The notes beneath the pieces were generated by a model. The model was given only the letters and a program-made list of their open reading frames with translations, ran no database searches and was not told the DNA's origin. A stretch of 64,000 nt of DNA from Mauremys mutica (lineage: Eukaryota; Chordata; Testudines; Geoemydidae): NCBI RefSeq assembly GCF_020497125.1, contig NC_059072.1:272100045-272164044 (forward strand). Reading direction: 5' to 3'. How positions within the stretch are numbered: the stretch's first letter is position 1; each line of letters starts with the position of its first letter. A program made the position numbers and the translations under genes. Shown one piece after another: positions 21,400 through 31,880 of this stretch.

Positions 21400-23627
21400 C
21401 TTGAGCAAGAAAGTCAGGCTCTCAAGCTAAGAGTAACACACTTGCATCCTGTGTGGATGGGGCTCAGAGCAGGACACACTAACCAGTAAGTTATATATAT
21501 GCATTTTGTAAAACTACAGTGATGAAAATCCTGCAATACTTTGCCTGTCTGTATTAAGGCAAAACTCTCTAAGGACTCCAGGATTCAATCCCCGATCAAC
21601 AGTCTGAGGAATCACAACTTGCACTCTAGCCTCTACTTTCCTTCTGCTTTCACTACCCGCTGGGAGCAATCATGTTCATGTTGAGATCAATGGCACATTC
21701 CAATTGTATTAAAAGCGAGCAGCTTTTGGGCCATCTCAGTAATGTTTCAATCACTTATGTAAAATCATCCTCCTTCAATTATTTTATCATGTAACTTTAA
21801 GCAATTAAGAGTCAAAGGACACATTTTTCAATTTCTTGGGGTTTCCTGATTACCAATGGAAACAGTCTAAAAAATTTCAGGAGATCTTAGGTTTCTATGG
21901 GACACAAATCACCACATTTGCTGGTCTGCTTTTCTGTCTGTTTTGTACTAAACACTGTTTTACTTCATATCTGCTTTGGCACATGTCAAAGCAGTGCATG
22001 AACATCAGCTTGTCTTGCAATGGGATATATAATGTCTCATTTAAATTACACAGAATAAGAATTCAGAGAGAAGATCCTCTGCTTCTCTTTAAAATATTTG
22101 TTTTGGAAAATGTTGTCTGAATCCAGAGGAACTTTAATAAATTCACTAAAAGTTGTTACATCTGTTTTTTTCCTTTAAACTTGCAATGTACAAATTGATT
22201 GGAGACACTGCATTACAGAAATAAGTTATCTGACATGCAGAGATTTAATTGGGAATTTCTGACTTTAAAGGCTTTGCAAGCTTCCTCCATTTGAAAAATG
22301 TGAACTATAATGTGAGAAGCAGTACTCTCAGATTACCTCCCACAGGTTGTTGAATAATCCATTTCATTGACCACAATGACTTATCAGAGTCCCTTTTGTA
22401 ATAGTAAGGCAGATATTGCTTACTGATGCGCAAACACACACATACACGCTCTCTCTCTCCCGCATAGAGAGAGAGAGCATATCAGACTTGATTTATTCTT
22501 CAGATATATGAAACCTAAAGAGGTGCCCATCCCAAGCTCTGGACACTATGACATAATTTAACCAAGAACCACACAGTCTGCTGTTCTGAACATTAAATAA
22601 ATATATAGAGGCAGATCAAATAATACATGGACTTAAAAAAAAACCCACAGCCCATTGCTTTTAACAAACAGTTTTGCATTAAATCATCCTGATTCCCTCC
22701 TACTGGGCCTTTTGTGCTTTAAATCATAATACTGTGGAGTGTGTGTCTGTGGACACAGTGTAGGCACAATACAGCCCATAACTCAAGGGAAAGGGGTGGG
22801 GTGGGAATATGGTCATGGCATTACCTCTGTAAAGAAAGCAGCATGTGCGCCCCCCTGCAGGGGCACCTGCTTTGCTGGTTAGTGTAAAGGGTGGCAGGGT
22901 GATGGTAGCAACCCATCCCTTTGGGGTGTGGGTGCTACTCTTGTGCATGACTTCAGCTTCAGAAGCACAAGAGCTGTGATTATGCCCTCTCCCCCCAAAT
23001 TATTATATCTTGCTCATCACCATCTTATCTGAGATTGAGCATGAGATTGATTCTGAGGGATGTGGTGCATAGTGGAACACACAGCATGTGTTCCCGTAAC
23101 TCTTTCCTTCTGGAAAAACCCAAAATGCAGTGGTGACATTTTAGTGTGAGAGCACATGTAATTCTGTGCAGAAATTAATGATCAAAAGGTAAGGTAGGTG
23201 TCATTTGATTAGTAAAAAACGGACAGAATCATAATTTTAATGGCATCACCCTCTGCAGCATGGAAGGGGGAGACTTGCTGCCCCCTCTTCCCCCCCGCTC
23301 CCTGGCTCTCAGCTCCAGGTCCTCCACTGGGTGGAAATTTTGATAATACAGTGTTATCAGAAATGAGTTGATCTGAGTATCATTCAAAAGCCCTTTCTTC
23401 CATGACCACAATGGTACCAAACATGACAAACCTAGAAAAATTACATAGGCATGTATTAAAGAAAATGTTTTTTAAAACAACAATTTTTTTAAATTATACT
23501 TTAAGATAGGCATGCCAAATATGCTGCAGCCCTCACAAAGTTAAATTGTGGCCCTCCACTGACAGTACAGTATTATCAGTTAATGCCAGAACATGATACC
23601 CAATTGATTGTTTTTTTAATGTTACAG
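21400..23627. other. Non-coding stretch, no gene seen
   Basis: Holds a perfect 12-bp (CT)n/(GA)n hairpin at 22448-22478 (arms 22448-22459 and 22467-22478). Open frames up to 94 codons have no recognisable motif. The last few bases form the polypyrimidine tract of the exon-like feature that follows. Confidence 0.4.
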
Positions 23628-23798
23628 ATTACCACAAATGGAAGGAATGCTTCATGTTGATTCACCACCTCCGGCAAAAAAGAAGCACTTCAGTGGCATT
23701 GATTATCGGCTTTGTTTATTATGCCAAAAGAGTTGTGATGAGGCACCAGTTAATACATCAGCATCTAGCCAGAAATTACTGGAATCCATCCACAAATG
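23628..23798 (+). pseudogene. Exon-like coding segment with CxxC motif (first exon of a broken gene)
   Basis: I do not recognise the gene. A 171-base segment is preceded by a good acceptor (tttttttaatgttacag, AG at 23626-23627) and followed by gtatgc (donor GT at 23799-23800). It is open in one frame throughout, with a Lys-rich basic patch (PPAKKKHF) and DYRLCLLCQKSCDE, a CxxC pair followed by another Cys. The length is a multiple of three and the exon has the same phase at both ends (one base completes the incoming codon, two are left over). A CxxC pair with a downstream W-x-x-x-C...H pattern resembles the N-terminal zinc-binding part of orphan proteins often found in multicopy or transposon-derived genes. 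The function is unknown. Confidence 0.5.
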
Positions 23799-23884
23799 GT
23801 ATGCACATATATATAACATAATTACAATCCCAAAGTAATTCATAACAAAATCCTGGTTTATACTTTGGTCTTCATCTTTTTTAG

Positions 23885-24379
23885 GCATCAATCTGGAGAC
23901 CAAGAGTTCTGACTAGTAGCTGAATCTTTGGGGAATATCACCAAAGAGGAAATAATTAAATACAAAACTTGGTGGCTCATTATATGCTCTAGAACAGGGG
24001 TCGTCAACCTTTGGCCCGTGGCCTGCCAGGGTAAACACCCTGGCAGGCCGGGCCGGTTTGTTTACCTGCTGTGTCCGCAGGTTCGGCCGATTGCAGCTCC
24101 CACTGGCCACAGTTTGCCACTCCAGGCCAATGGGGGCAGCGGGAAGCGGCGGCCAGCATATCCCTCGCCTGCATTGCTTTCCGCTGCCCCCATTGGCCTG
24201 GAGTGGAGAACCATGGCCAGTGGGAGCCACAATCGGACGAACCTACGGACACAGCGGGTAAACAAACTGGCCCGGCCTGCCTGGTGGGCCGCAGGCCAAA
24301 GGCCGGCGATCTCTGCTCTAGAAAATACACCCATAAACTGGATTTGGCAAAGTTGGTGTGGAACTACATTGAACATCAG
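23885..24379 (+). pseudogene. Second exon-like segment of the same broken gene, split by a MITE
   Basis: After an 86-base intron-like gap ending tcatcttttttag, the leftover two bases plus the first base here complete a Trp codon and the frame continues (HQSGDQEF). A TGA at 23910-23912 breaks it, then it stays open (GNITKEEII, KYKTWWLIIC) to 23994. There a 321-bp hAT MITE with 8-bp duplication ctctagaa interrupts it. Beyond the MITE the same frame resumes (RKYTHKLDLAKL) up to a strong donor cag|gtaaaa at 24379-24381. The Trp, Cys and His spacing suggests the second half of a zinc-binding module. The frame also stays open past the donor to 24664. One stop and one insertion make it a pseudogene or dead element gene. 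Confidence 0.45.
23995..24315. mobile_element. Palindromic hAT-type MITE, family B (321 bp)
   Basis: Starts caggggtcgtcaacctttgg and ends ccaaaggccggcgatctctg, with perfect 8-bp duplications ctctagaa (23987-23994 and 24316-24323). It is a full-length foldback. The arms (tttgtttacctgc, gttcggccgattg, ccactggccac) are inverted copies. Open frames in it on both strands are spurious. Confidence 0.93.
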
Positions 24380-24664
24380 GTAAAAGTTGAAGATGCTGGG
24401 ATAAATACCAGTTGTGGGCAAGACTTGCCTTATACGAGCTCCCATGGTATGTGTTTTGGGAACACCATGCTATCAAGGAGACTTAAAAACAAAAACAAAA
24501 CACCTCACCCAGTAATGTCCAGGAGAATTAAAAAAAAATTGGAAATCCCAGAATTTGGGCATCAGTTTTACTATTTCCTAGGGTCTCCAAAAGGCCATAG
24601 GATCCTAGGCCTGGTCAAAAAACAGGACATAATTTTCATGAACATTTCATCCTTTTTTGGATAA

Positions 24665-26717
24665 CATTTCAATGAAAAATTGTATTTTTTTTTCAAACTG
24701 ATATCTGATTGAAAGACAGGATAAATGTGCAGCAATTGTTTTACTACTAAAATTGTGAATTTTGGACTTTTAAAAAACAAGATACATGTAATCAAACTAC
24801 AATTAGTATGCCGTTACAGCCTGTTCAGGACTTTCAGATTCTAGAGTAAATTTGCGTGACTGGAAGTTAAAAAGACACCCACAAAAACCCCAATACAGCC
24901 CAATAACACATATTTTTACTTGAAACCTGAGCAAATCTGATCTGAAACACTGACACAGTAAACATGAAACCTGAAAATGCAATTTTAAAATCACTTTTCA
25001 GACTAGAAATATGCTTCAGTTCTCATAATACCTCAGTGAGAGAGTTATTTCCCCCTTTTTACAAATGGGGAAACTGAGGCACAGCAAAGTCTAGGTTATA
25101 TGATGAGCCAGTGGCAGAATGCAGACAAGACATCAGGAGTCCTGCTTCAGTCTTGTGCTCTAACATCAATACTATACCTCCATGCAAAAAAGTTATTTTC
25201 AAATGTTTTCATATCTTTAACAAGGTGTGAATTAATTTAAAATGTTGGGCAAGGGTTTGTGTCAGTTTTTACTGAAAAAAATTACTAGGTAACACACTCA
25301 CAGTGATAACATTCTGGAAGGGAAAGTTGAACAATTTGAGAACCAGGTGGTTTATTAAGGTGAGTCATGGGGTTCAGGCAGGTGGGAAACCTCCTGGTAC
25401 TCTTATATTTATGGGACAATTTATAAAGAGAACTCCCCTGATTAAGCATACACTTAAAAGAAAATTCAATCTGTGCTGGCAAATGCTTCAACATGCCAAT
25501 GGCAAAGTTAGGTGGTGAGGGATACTCAAGTGAAATGTTTATTGGCATCCTAATCAATGCTGGGGACATGAGAGGATTTGAAGGGCAGTCAGAAGTGAGA
25601 GAAATCATTTCAGTGAAATATTTTCTTCTTTCCAGATCTTAACCCTGTGACACAAACCTGGAAAAGAGACTTTAGAAAGATCAAGAAAGGCTTTATCAAA
25701 GAGATAGCAGACCCTGAACTATTGCTCCCAGCTAAACTATATGCTCTCTGTATGAAGAAGTGTATATTTTTTGGGATATAAAAAAAACCCTCAAATACTA
25801 ACTTGATTAAAATCAGAGGTGACTCCAATCAGACTGATAAAAGAGGGGAAAATAATATATTTTTTGACATATGAAACCTCTCCATTTCTGGAGAACGAAA
25901 TTTTCACCTCTTTTATTTTGGCATTTAAAAGTAACTATCAGTCCTAATATTCTATCATTGATAATGAAAAAATATAGGTTCAGCTTGATGGATTTCACTC
26001 CAGTCTAGAGAGTTACTGTGTGCAAAGGCATACTCTGACTAACCACAAAGTAGTTCAGATCTGTTGAGTTCATTTGAATTAGGGCTTCTTGCGCCAAAAG
26101 AGTAGACCAATGGCGTAGAATTTGAGATCAGTTAGAATCACGTATTGGCATAGATACACTACACTGTCTTTCCTCTTTTATAGCTAGATTTAATTGAGTC
26201 ATTATTGAAATGTTTTACATATAAGACTACATCCTGGATGAGTGATCTAACCACTGGGCTATTGTGTATAAAGTGGAGTGGGGTAGGGCGCTTCCTCTTC
26301 TGCCATGTTTTGTGCAGAGCTAGATCTGGTAGGCATGCTCTTAGATACTAAGTATGGCCCATTTTCACTCACCTAAAGTTATATACTTTTTATTACATAA
26401 TAATCACACATTTTTATGGGAACTATTATGTCACAGTGTTTGAAGAGGTCAAAATGAGTTCAGATAGGAAGGTACAGGAGGAGCTGATATACTAACTAGA
26501 AATGATGAAGGGTCGAATTCTATGCAGTCTTAAAACCAGTCCAACCCCACAGAAGTCAATGATATTGCATGGCATTTAAGTCAATATAGAGCTGGGCCCA
26601 ATGTTTCCATACAAATATCTACAACAGAAAATAAAGGAAAAGAAACACAAGATGTTCAGTTAAATATCTGGCTCTCAATAAGATTTCTCTGAAAGTAACA
26701 ATGTTATAACTCTAAGG
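24665..26717. other. Non-coding stretch with a MIR fragment
   Basis: Apart from the MIR fragment at 25020-25180 and a weak palindromic repeat around 26510-26600, nothing is recognisable. Open frames up to 107 codons lack motifs. Confidence 0.4.
25020..25180 (-). repeat. MIR-type SINE fragment
   Basis: On the plus strand, ctcataatacctcagtgag, caaatggggaaactgaggca, gccagtggcagaatg and gtgctctaacatc follow the order of a reverse-oriented MIR. Confidence 0.65.
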
Positions 26718-26894
26718 CAGGGTTTCTCAAACAGGGTTCACCGCTTCTGTAGGGAAAGCCCCTGGCGGGCCGGGCCGGTGTGTTTACCTACCCCGTTCGC
26801 AGGTCCGGCCGATTGCGGCTCCCACTGGCTGTGGATCGCGGCTCCGGACAAATGGGAGCTGCTGGAAGCGGCGGCCAATACATCCCTCGGCCTG
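26718..26894. mobile_element. Family A palindromic MITE, left arm only
   Basis: Starts cagggtttctcaaacagg and follows family A to ccctcggcctg, just past the palindrome centre. It then passes directly into RNase H coding of the minus-strand retroelement. The right arm is missing, so no target duplication can be seen. Confidence 0.85.
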
Positions 26895-27135
26895 TTCTCC
26901 ATTTTTCAGTAGCCCAGACACAAGCAAGTGCTTCTTTTTTGACTGTAGAATATTTTCTCTCAGCATTACTCAGTGTCCTTGAAGCAAATGCAACAGTCCT
27001 CTCTGTGTTGTCCTCATGAAGTTGTGTGAGGACAGCCCCATGTCCATAATCAGAAGCATCAGTAGTTACGACTGTGGACAATGCGGGACTGAATAGTGCA
27101 AGTACTGGACTTTGTACAATCAAGTCTTTCACCAT
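26895..27135 (-). pseudogene. RNase H domain, truncated
   Basis: Minus-strand frame with the connection (VKDLIVQSPVLALF) and the RNase H start (TTDASDYGHGAVL, then RTVAFASRTLSNAERKYST and KKEALACVWATEKW). The catalytic Asp in TDAS and the Glu in KEAL are present. The rest, including the TDH segment, is gone: the frame runs into the MITE arm after EKWR. Confidence 0.85.
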
Positions 27136-27205
27136 TTAGAAACTAGCTTGTGCATCCGTTATCCACACTAAGGTTGAACTTCTCCATAGTAATTCTCATA
27201 ATGGT

Positions 27206-27850
27206 TCAATGACAGAAGCATAATTGGGAATGAATTTTGCAATCCAGGAGGTAAGACCCAAGAAGGAACGTAAGGTTTGCAAATCTGTTGGAAGAGGAGC
27301 ATTTGAAATTGCCAGGATTTAGTCCAGCCTGTGAAATTGTATGCCCCAGAAAGGAGAGTTCAGTTTGTCTAAATTTGCATTTGGACCTATTGAGATTGAG
27401 GCCTGCTTTGCTGATGCAGTTTAGCACAGACTACAGGTTATTGTCATGCTCCTCAGTAGTATTTCCAAACACAATAATATCATCCAAGTAGCACTGAACT
27501 TCATGTTGATTCTTCAGAATCAATTACATCATTTTTTGGAAGGCACTTGGGGCTGATGCGAGACCATATGGAACACATTTAAAATGAAATAGTCCCTCAT
27601 GTGTAATAAATGCTGTGAGGTCTCTGCTGTCTTCATGCAACATAACCTGGTGGTATGAGCGCTGCAAATCAAGAGTAGAAAACATCTTTGCTCCACGGAG
27701 TTCTGGAAATACTTCTTCTACATGAGGAAGAGGATGGCTGTCAATCACAATAGCTTTATTTGGCTCCCTTAAGTCCACACAAAGGCGAATGTCTCCACCC
27801 TTCTTCTGCGACACTACTATAGGTGAAACCCATTCTGAGGAGTTAATCTC
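27206..27850 (-). pseudogene. Reverse transcriptase of second mag-like element
   Basis: Minus-strand segments in order: SPIVVSQKKGGDIRLCVDLR, PHVEEVFPELRGAKMFSTLDL, RSYHQVML, FKCVPYGLASAPSAFQKMM, a TAA stop, then YLDDIIVFG with the catalytic YLDD at 27479-27490. After a further shift come the thumb segments (AGLNLNRSKCKF, LSFLGHTIS). Palm motifs are complete, but the stop between AFQKMM and YLDD and the later shift make it non-functional. Confidence 0.88.
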
Positions 27851-28075
27851 TTCAATAATGTCCTTTTGAACAAGTTTTCTAAGTTCCTCTGAAGTAGTTC
27901 CCCTGACTGAAAATGGTAAGCGCCGTAATTTCTGTCATACAGGCATCACATTATTCCGCATTTTAACTTTATGCAGAAACCCATAAGCACAGCTGAGTTT
28001 CTCCTCAACCTGGTGTTGGGTCTCAGCTGAAACTGGTGTGTGTACCACAAGAGAGCTTTGCTGAGGAAGATCAAT

Positions 28076-28336
28076 TCATCCATTAACTACCCTGAGATTT
28101 AAAGCAGCCAGTAAATCTCTGCCAAGGATAGGAGTGCCTTTGTGGACAATGTAGAACTCCGCAGTTACACAGCAATCACCAAAAGTAACTATTGCTGGCA
28201 GGCAGCCATGTACTAGAATATGGTTTTTCAAATAGCACACCAACTGAAGTTTGGGTTCAGTAAGAGGCACATCTTTAAAGTAATGCAAATAGATGGAATC
28301 AGGTAGTATAGATACTGCTGAGCCAATGTCTAACAT
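28076..28336 (-). pseudogene. Aspartic protease of second mag-like element
   Basis: Minus-strand frame beginning MLDIGSAVSILPD. The catalytic Asp is present, but DTG reads DIG. The end (TPILGRDLLAALNLRV) is the usual flap-to-C-terminal signature (ILGRD). A linker with breaks joins it to RT. Confidence 0.8.
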
Positions 28337-28439
28337 TAGCTGAATAGAGTGTGATTTGCCTGAGGGTATGGCAGAAATGTTTACAGTGCACTTTATCTGT
28401 TCTGGAATATGTGCAGTAGTGATTTGTCCATGCTCAGCA

Positions 28440-29256
28440 CAGTAACATCTGGTATTGTAACTGCATGCACCTGTTGATTGAACTGGCTATTGCGACATAC
28501 TTTAGCAAAATGCCCAATCTTTTTGCAATGATTGCACTGAGCTACTTTTGCTGGACATCCTGTGTAGCTTGCAGGATGTTGTGGGGATCCTCAGCGAAAG
28601 CGTGCTTTTATTGTATTTTGCATTTGCTGATTCAGTGGCTTTTTGTTAGTTTTCCTCTTGCAATTGTTTTTCTGCAGCGATAGTGAACTTTTCTGCAAAG
28701 GAGTCACAGCCTGGACTGTGCCTCCTGTATCCCTGCTCATTATTTTGGCTTCAGCTGTAGCTGACTCAATCTGAGTAGCAATGGTTATTGCTTTTTCTAG
28801 TGTAAGTTGTGGTTCTAGAAGTAAGCGTTCTCTTACATGAAGCATGGTTGTTTCTCAATGAGCTGATCTCTAATCATCTCATCTGCCATATTCCCAAAGT
28901 CACAAGTTACAATCAGACTCCTCAGGGAAGCAACATACTGCATTATAGTCTCCCCTGGTTTCTGCTCATGCTGGCGAAATCTGTAGCGATTAGCTTTTGG
29001 CACAAAAAAATTCTTTAATGCAGTGAGTGCAGTCTTATATTTATCATCTGCAAGGGGAAAAGTGTAAAATATATGGTGCCCTTCTGCTCCAAGGCAGTGG
29101 ATTAGCAGAGCACACTTTCTTACTTCAGAAATCTCTGTAGCACTGATTGCAAGCAGATAAGTCTCAAACATATGGATCCAGACAGTAAAAGCAATTGGAG
29201 GCTCACCTGGGGCTTTGCAGAAAGGGTGCAGGTGGGTTCAGAGGCAGAAGATCCAT
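28440..29256 (-). pseudogene. gag: gag of second mag-like element (frameshifted)
   Basis: Capsid region (FETYLLAIS, EVRKCALLIHCLG, FFVPKANRYRFRQHEQKPGE, QYVASLR), then in another frame from about 28845 the C-terminal capsid part (RERLLLEPQLTLEKAITIA) and a basic stretch. A perfect CCHC zinc knuckle follows at 28495-28536 (CNHCKKIGHFAKVC, CX2CX4HX4C). The likely start is the ATG at 29256-29254, which lies inside the primer-binding site. From that ATG a one-base shift near 29205 is needed to enter the capsid frame. About 270 codons in all. Confidence 0.8.
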
Positions 29257-29270
29257 CCTCGTCACCAAAA
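29252..29270 (-). promoter_or_regulatory. Primer-binding site, tRNA-Ser-like, overlapping gag start
   Basis: On the minus strand, immediately inside the LTR, ttttggtgacgaggatgg matches the complement of a tRNA-Ser 3' end (TGGCGACGAGGATGG from memory) at nearly every position. The ATG of gag is part of gaggATGga. Confidence 0.75.
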
Positions 29271-29478
29271 TGTTGTATCAAGCAGGCAAGGTACTAACAA
29301 GCTTCAACAGGACTTTATTTACAGTGGAAACCTCTTTACCAAGCTGCTGCTGCACACTCTGTAACTCTCACTCAGCCTCCTCAACTCCTCCCCCCTCCTT
29401 CCTGTTTCCTGTTCTTTCAGACTCCCAACAACCAGTGCTCCCAGTTTCTAATAATTACAAGCACATCTAAACACCACA
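29271..29478 (-). repeat. 5' LTR of second mag-like element (208 bp)
   Basis: On the plus strand it runs from tgttgtatcaagc to ctaaacaccaca, that is, TGTGGTG...ACAACA on the minus strand, like the ends of the other mag LTR. A polyadenylation signal (minus gtaaataaagtcc) lies at about 29316-29328. The outer boundary rests on the inverted-repeat end only. Confidence 0.7.
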
Positions 29479-30440
29479 AATATATCCAAGTTTTGATTGC
29501 AGAAAGTTATGCATCTCAATCCTGATTTTATGTAGCTAGTAACCGAAAGAATCCTAATTTGTATAAAGTTACCCATCTAGGTAAGTGCTAGTAAGATCAG
29601 AGGCAAAACTATTGTTACCTCCTTTTTTTGAACAGAAATAAACATTTCTTACCACATACGAAACACACAATGAAAAATTAAAGAATAAACCACAGAATAA
29701 ATGAAGGAAAAAGAAAAACAAATTTATCTCTGACCAGTCTCTGACCATGGGGCTTGTATGTACTGAACGAGTTGTTAAGACATGTGCTAGCAGTGAAGAG
29801 CCTGATCTAGAATTAAGTGAATCTCCTCTTATGTCATTCAAAAATGGTTTACAGATCCCTTTAAATTCATCTATTGTATTCTCTAATCCATACATTTCCT
29901 TTAGATATGCATAGTAGCTATTTCTGTGAAATCTGCAGTTCACTCTATTTTATCTCTGTTGTCTTGCCAGTACCTGAACTGGATTTTTTTTCTCAGTGTA
30001 ATTCCTTCACCAGTTCAAAAATACTTTTAAAATTTTAATATTAATACAAATACATTAAAAATTGAGGATACTCTTTAATATAAAGAAATATGTTAATTTT
30101 TATCATGGAGATTGCAGCTAAATTTGTCTGAAACTAAATATTGCATCCTCTCTAAAATCTATAGTGACTAACATTTTTGGAAGGGATATGTGGAGCAAAT
30201 ATTAGCTATACATTTCCTGATTTTCCAGCATTTGAACTCTCACATTCAGCAAGTGAAAGAGAGTGCAGTGTAGTTGCAACCTGATTTCCACTTTAATGAT
30301 GAGTTTGTCTGGTGAAATTAGTATTTGAAAAAGGGTGGTATTTTATTTCATTGATTATTTTTACAGTCTTGATTATTTTAAACTAAAATGCATATACCTT
30401 AAGCCGACAAACTATGATGGTGGATTCAAATTACTGCAGT
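29479..30440. other. Non-coding stretch, no gene seen
   Basis: AT-rich sequence beyond the retroelement LTR. The minus-strand frame of 124 codons at 29569-29943 has no recognisable motif and low-complexity Phe/Leu content. Confidence 0.4.
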
Positions 30441-30647
30441 GGTCAAATCTCAAGGTTTCTACTCCATCTTCATCCTACATGTCCTCTCTGCTGCTTTTGA
30501 CATTGTCATTCACACTCTCCTTCCTGAAATCTTGTCCTCTTCTGGCTTTTGTGGTTCTGTCTCCTTGTTCTCTCCTTACCCCTGGCTGTTTCTTTAGTCT
30601 ACCTTTCTTCTCTCATTTTTTTGTGTGTGGGGGGGAACGTCTTACAG

Positions 30648-30916
30648 GGTATGCCTACACTGCTGCTATGAGTGAGCATCCCAGCACATATAGAGAGATT
30701 TGTGCTAGCTCTGCTCAAGCTAGTGTGCCAAAAATGGCACTGTGGACATTGTGGACCTAGGGAGTTGGGCGTGCTTGGACTTAGGTGGATTGCTTGAGCC
30801 ACCAGACAGGTTGCAATGTCCGCACTGTTATTTTTAGTGCACTAGCTCAAGCAAAGCTAGCCTGGGTCTGTCTGCCAATGTTGGGAGTCTCGCTCCAAAC
30901 TGCAGCACAGATATAC
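30648..30916. mobile_element. GTCTACACT-type palindromic MITE (269 bp)
   Basis: The left end ggtatgcctacactgc and the right end gcagcacagatatac are inverted. The 6-bp direct repeat ttacag lies on both sides (30642-30647 and 30917-30922). Internal arms agctctgctcaagctagtg and cactagctcaagcaaagcta are inverted copies. Confidence 0.7.
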
Positions 30917-31163
30917 TTACAGTGCTCTACCCTCGGCCTCTTTCCTATTCTCATTGTTTGCATTTTCCTTGAGTGATTTCACCTGCTCTCATAACTTTAT
31001 TTATTTTGTGTGACTTTCAAATCAAACTGATTCACCAGCAGCTTGCATTTAACATGGCCAAAACTGAACCTTCTTTCCCTTTCTAAAACCTTCCCTCTTT
31101 CCCATTATCTATCATTGTTGACAAGATCCCCATCCTCCCTCTCACTCAGTCCATAATCTAGGT

Positions 31164-31374
31164 GAGGGATCGGCAACCTTTGGCACACAGCTCACCAGGG
31201 TAAGCACCCTGGCGGGCCGGGCCAGTCTGTTTACCTGCCGCATCTGCAGGTTCGGCCGATCATGGCTCCGACTGGCCACAGTTTGCTGCTCCAGGCCAAT
31301 GGGGGCAGCAGAAAGCGGCAGCAAGCACATTCCTTGGCTCTGGCGGGCCGTGTGCCAAAGGTTGCCAATCCCTG
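31164..31374. mobile_element. Family B hAT MITE with most of one arm deleted (211 bp)
   Basis: Starts gagggatcggcaacctttgg and ends caaaggttgccaatccctg. The left arm is complete to near the centre, then jumps to the last 45 bases. Flanks atctaggt (31156-31163) and acctaggc (31375-31382) match at six of eight positions, both differences being transitions. Confidence 0.8.
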
Positions 31375-31880
31375 ACCTAGGCTGTTATCTTTGACTCTTC
31401 CCTCTTTTTTGCCTCACATATTCAGGCCATGTACAAACCCTGCCATGTTTCCCTCTATAACATTTCTAAGATGTGATGTGCATGTCATGCTGTAAAAAAG
31501 TATACAGCTATTAAAATCATCTCTCATCATATGCTCTGACAATATTACTCCCATCTTCCAGATATCTCACTAGGCTTCCTGTTTTCTGCTGCATCAATTT
31601 CAAACTTCTTATACTTGTCTTCAAGGCCCTTCACCACATGGTTCCTCTCTGCTTACCTGCTTGTCTCTTATGTTGCCCACCAGCCCCCTCTGTTCTGCTA
31701 ATGATGCCAACCTCAAGTAGCTGTTTACTTCTCCCACAACTATCTTTTCATTTTCTTATACCTCAATATTTACAGATGGAATGTTCTCCCTGGTTCTGAA
31801 CTAGTCTGTAGCTTCCAGGGCCTAGTCTTCTGTCCAGGTCACCTCTCAATCAAGTCCCCTTCTGAAGTTAACAAATAACT

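Larger units (their letters stand above)
26895..29478 (-). mobile_element. Second mag-like Ty3/gypsy element, 5' part only
   Basis: On the minus strand: LTR (29478-29271), primer-binding site, gag with CCHC knuckle, protease, RT, and the start of RNase H, ending abruptly at 26895. Integrase, polypurine tract and 3' LTR are absent. Its capsid and protease differ strongly from those of the 7.6-14 kb element, so it belongs to another mag-like family. Frameshifts and stops are scattered through it. Confidence 0.85.
30440..31880 (+). mobile_element. L2/CR1-like LINE ORF2 relic, split by two MITEs
   Basis: Translated pieces in order: SAAFDIVIHTLLPEILSS (RT palm region, 30485-30540), a MITE at 30648-30916, an NMAKTE-type segment near 31050, a HNLG segment just before the MITE at 31164-31374, and VIFDSSL just after it. 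These are the ordered motifs of the C-terminal RT part of an L2-like LINE. The frame is broken many times and the YADD region is not recognisable. The nucleotide words gttatctttgactcttccctc and gtcttcaaggccctt are typical of this LINE group. Confidence 0.65.

Noticed and set aside
29569..29943. 124-codon minus-strand frame
   Set aside because: No recognisable domain, hydrophobic low-complexity segment, AT-rich background.
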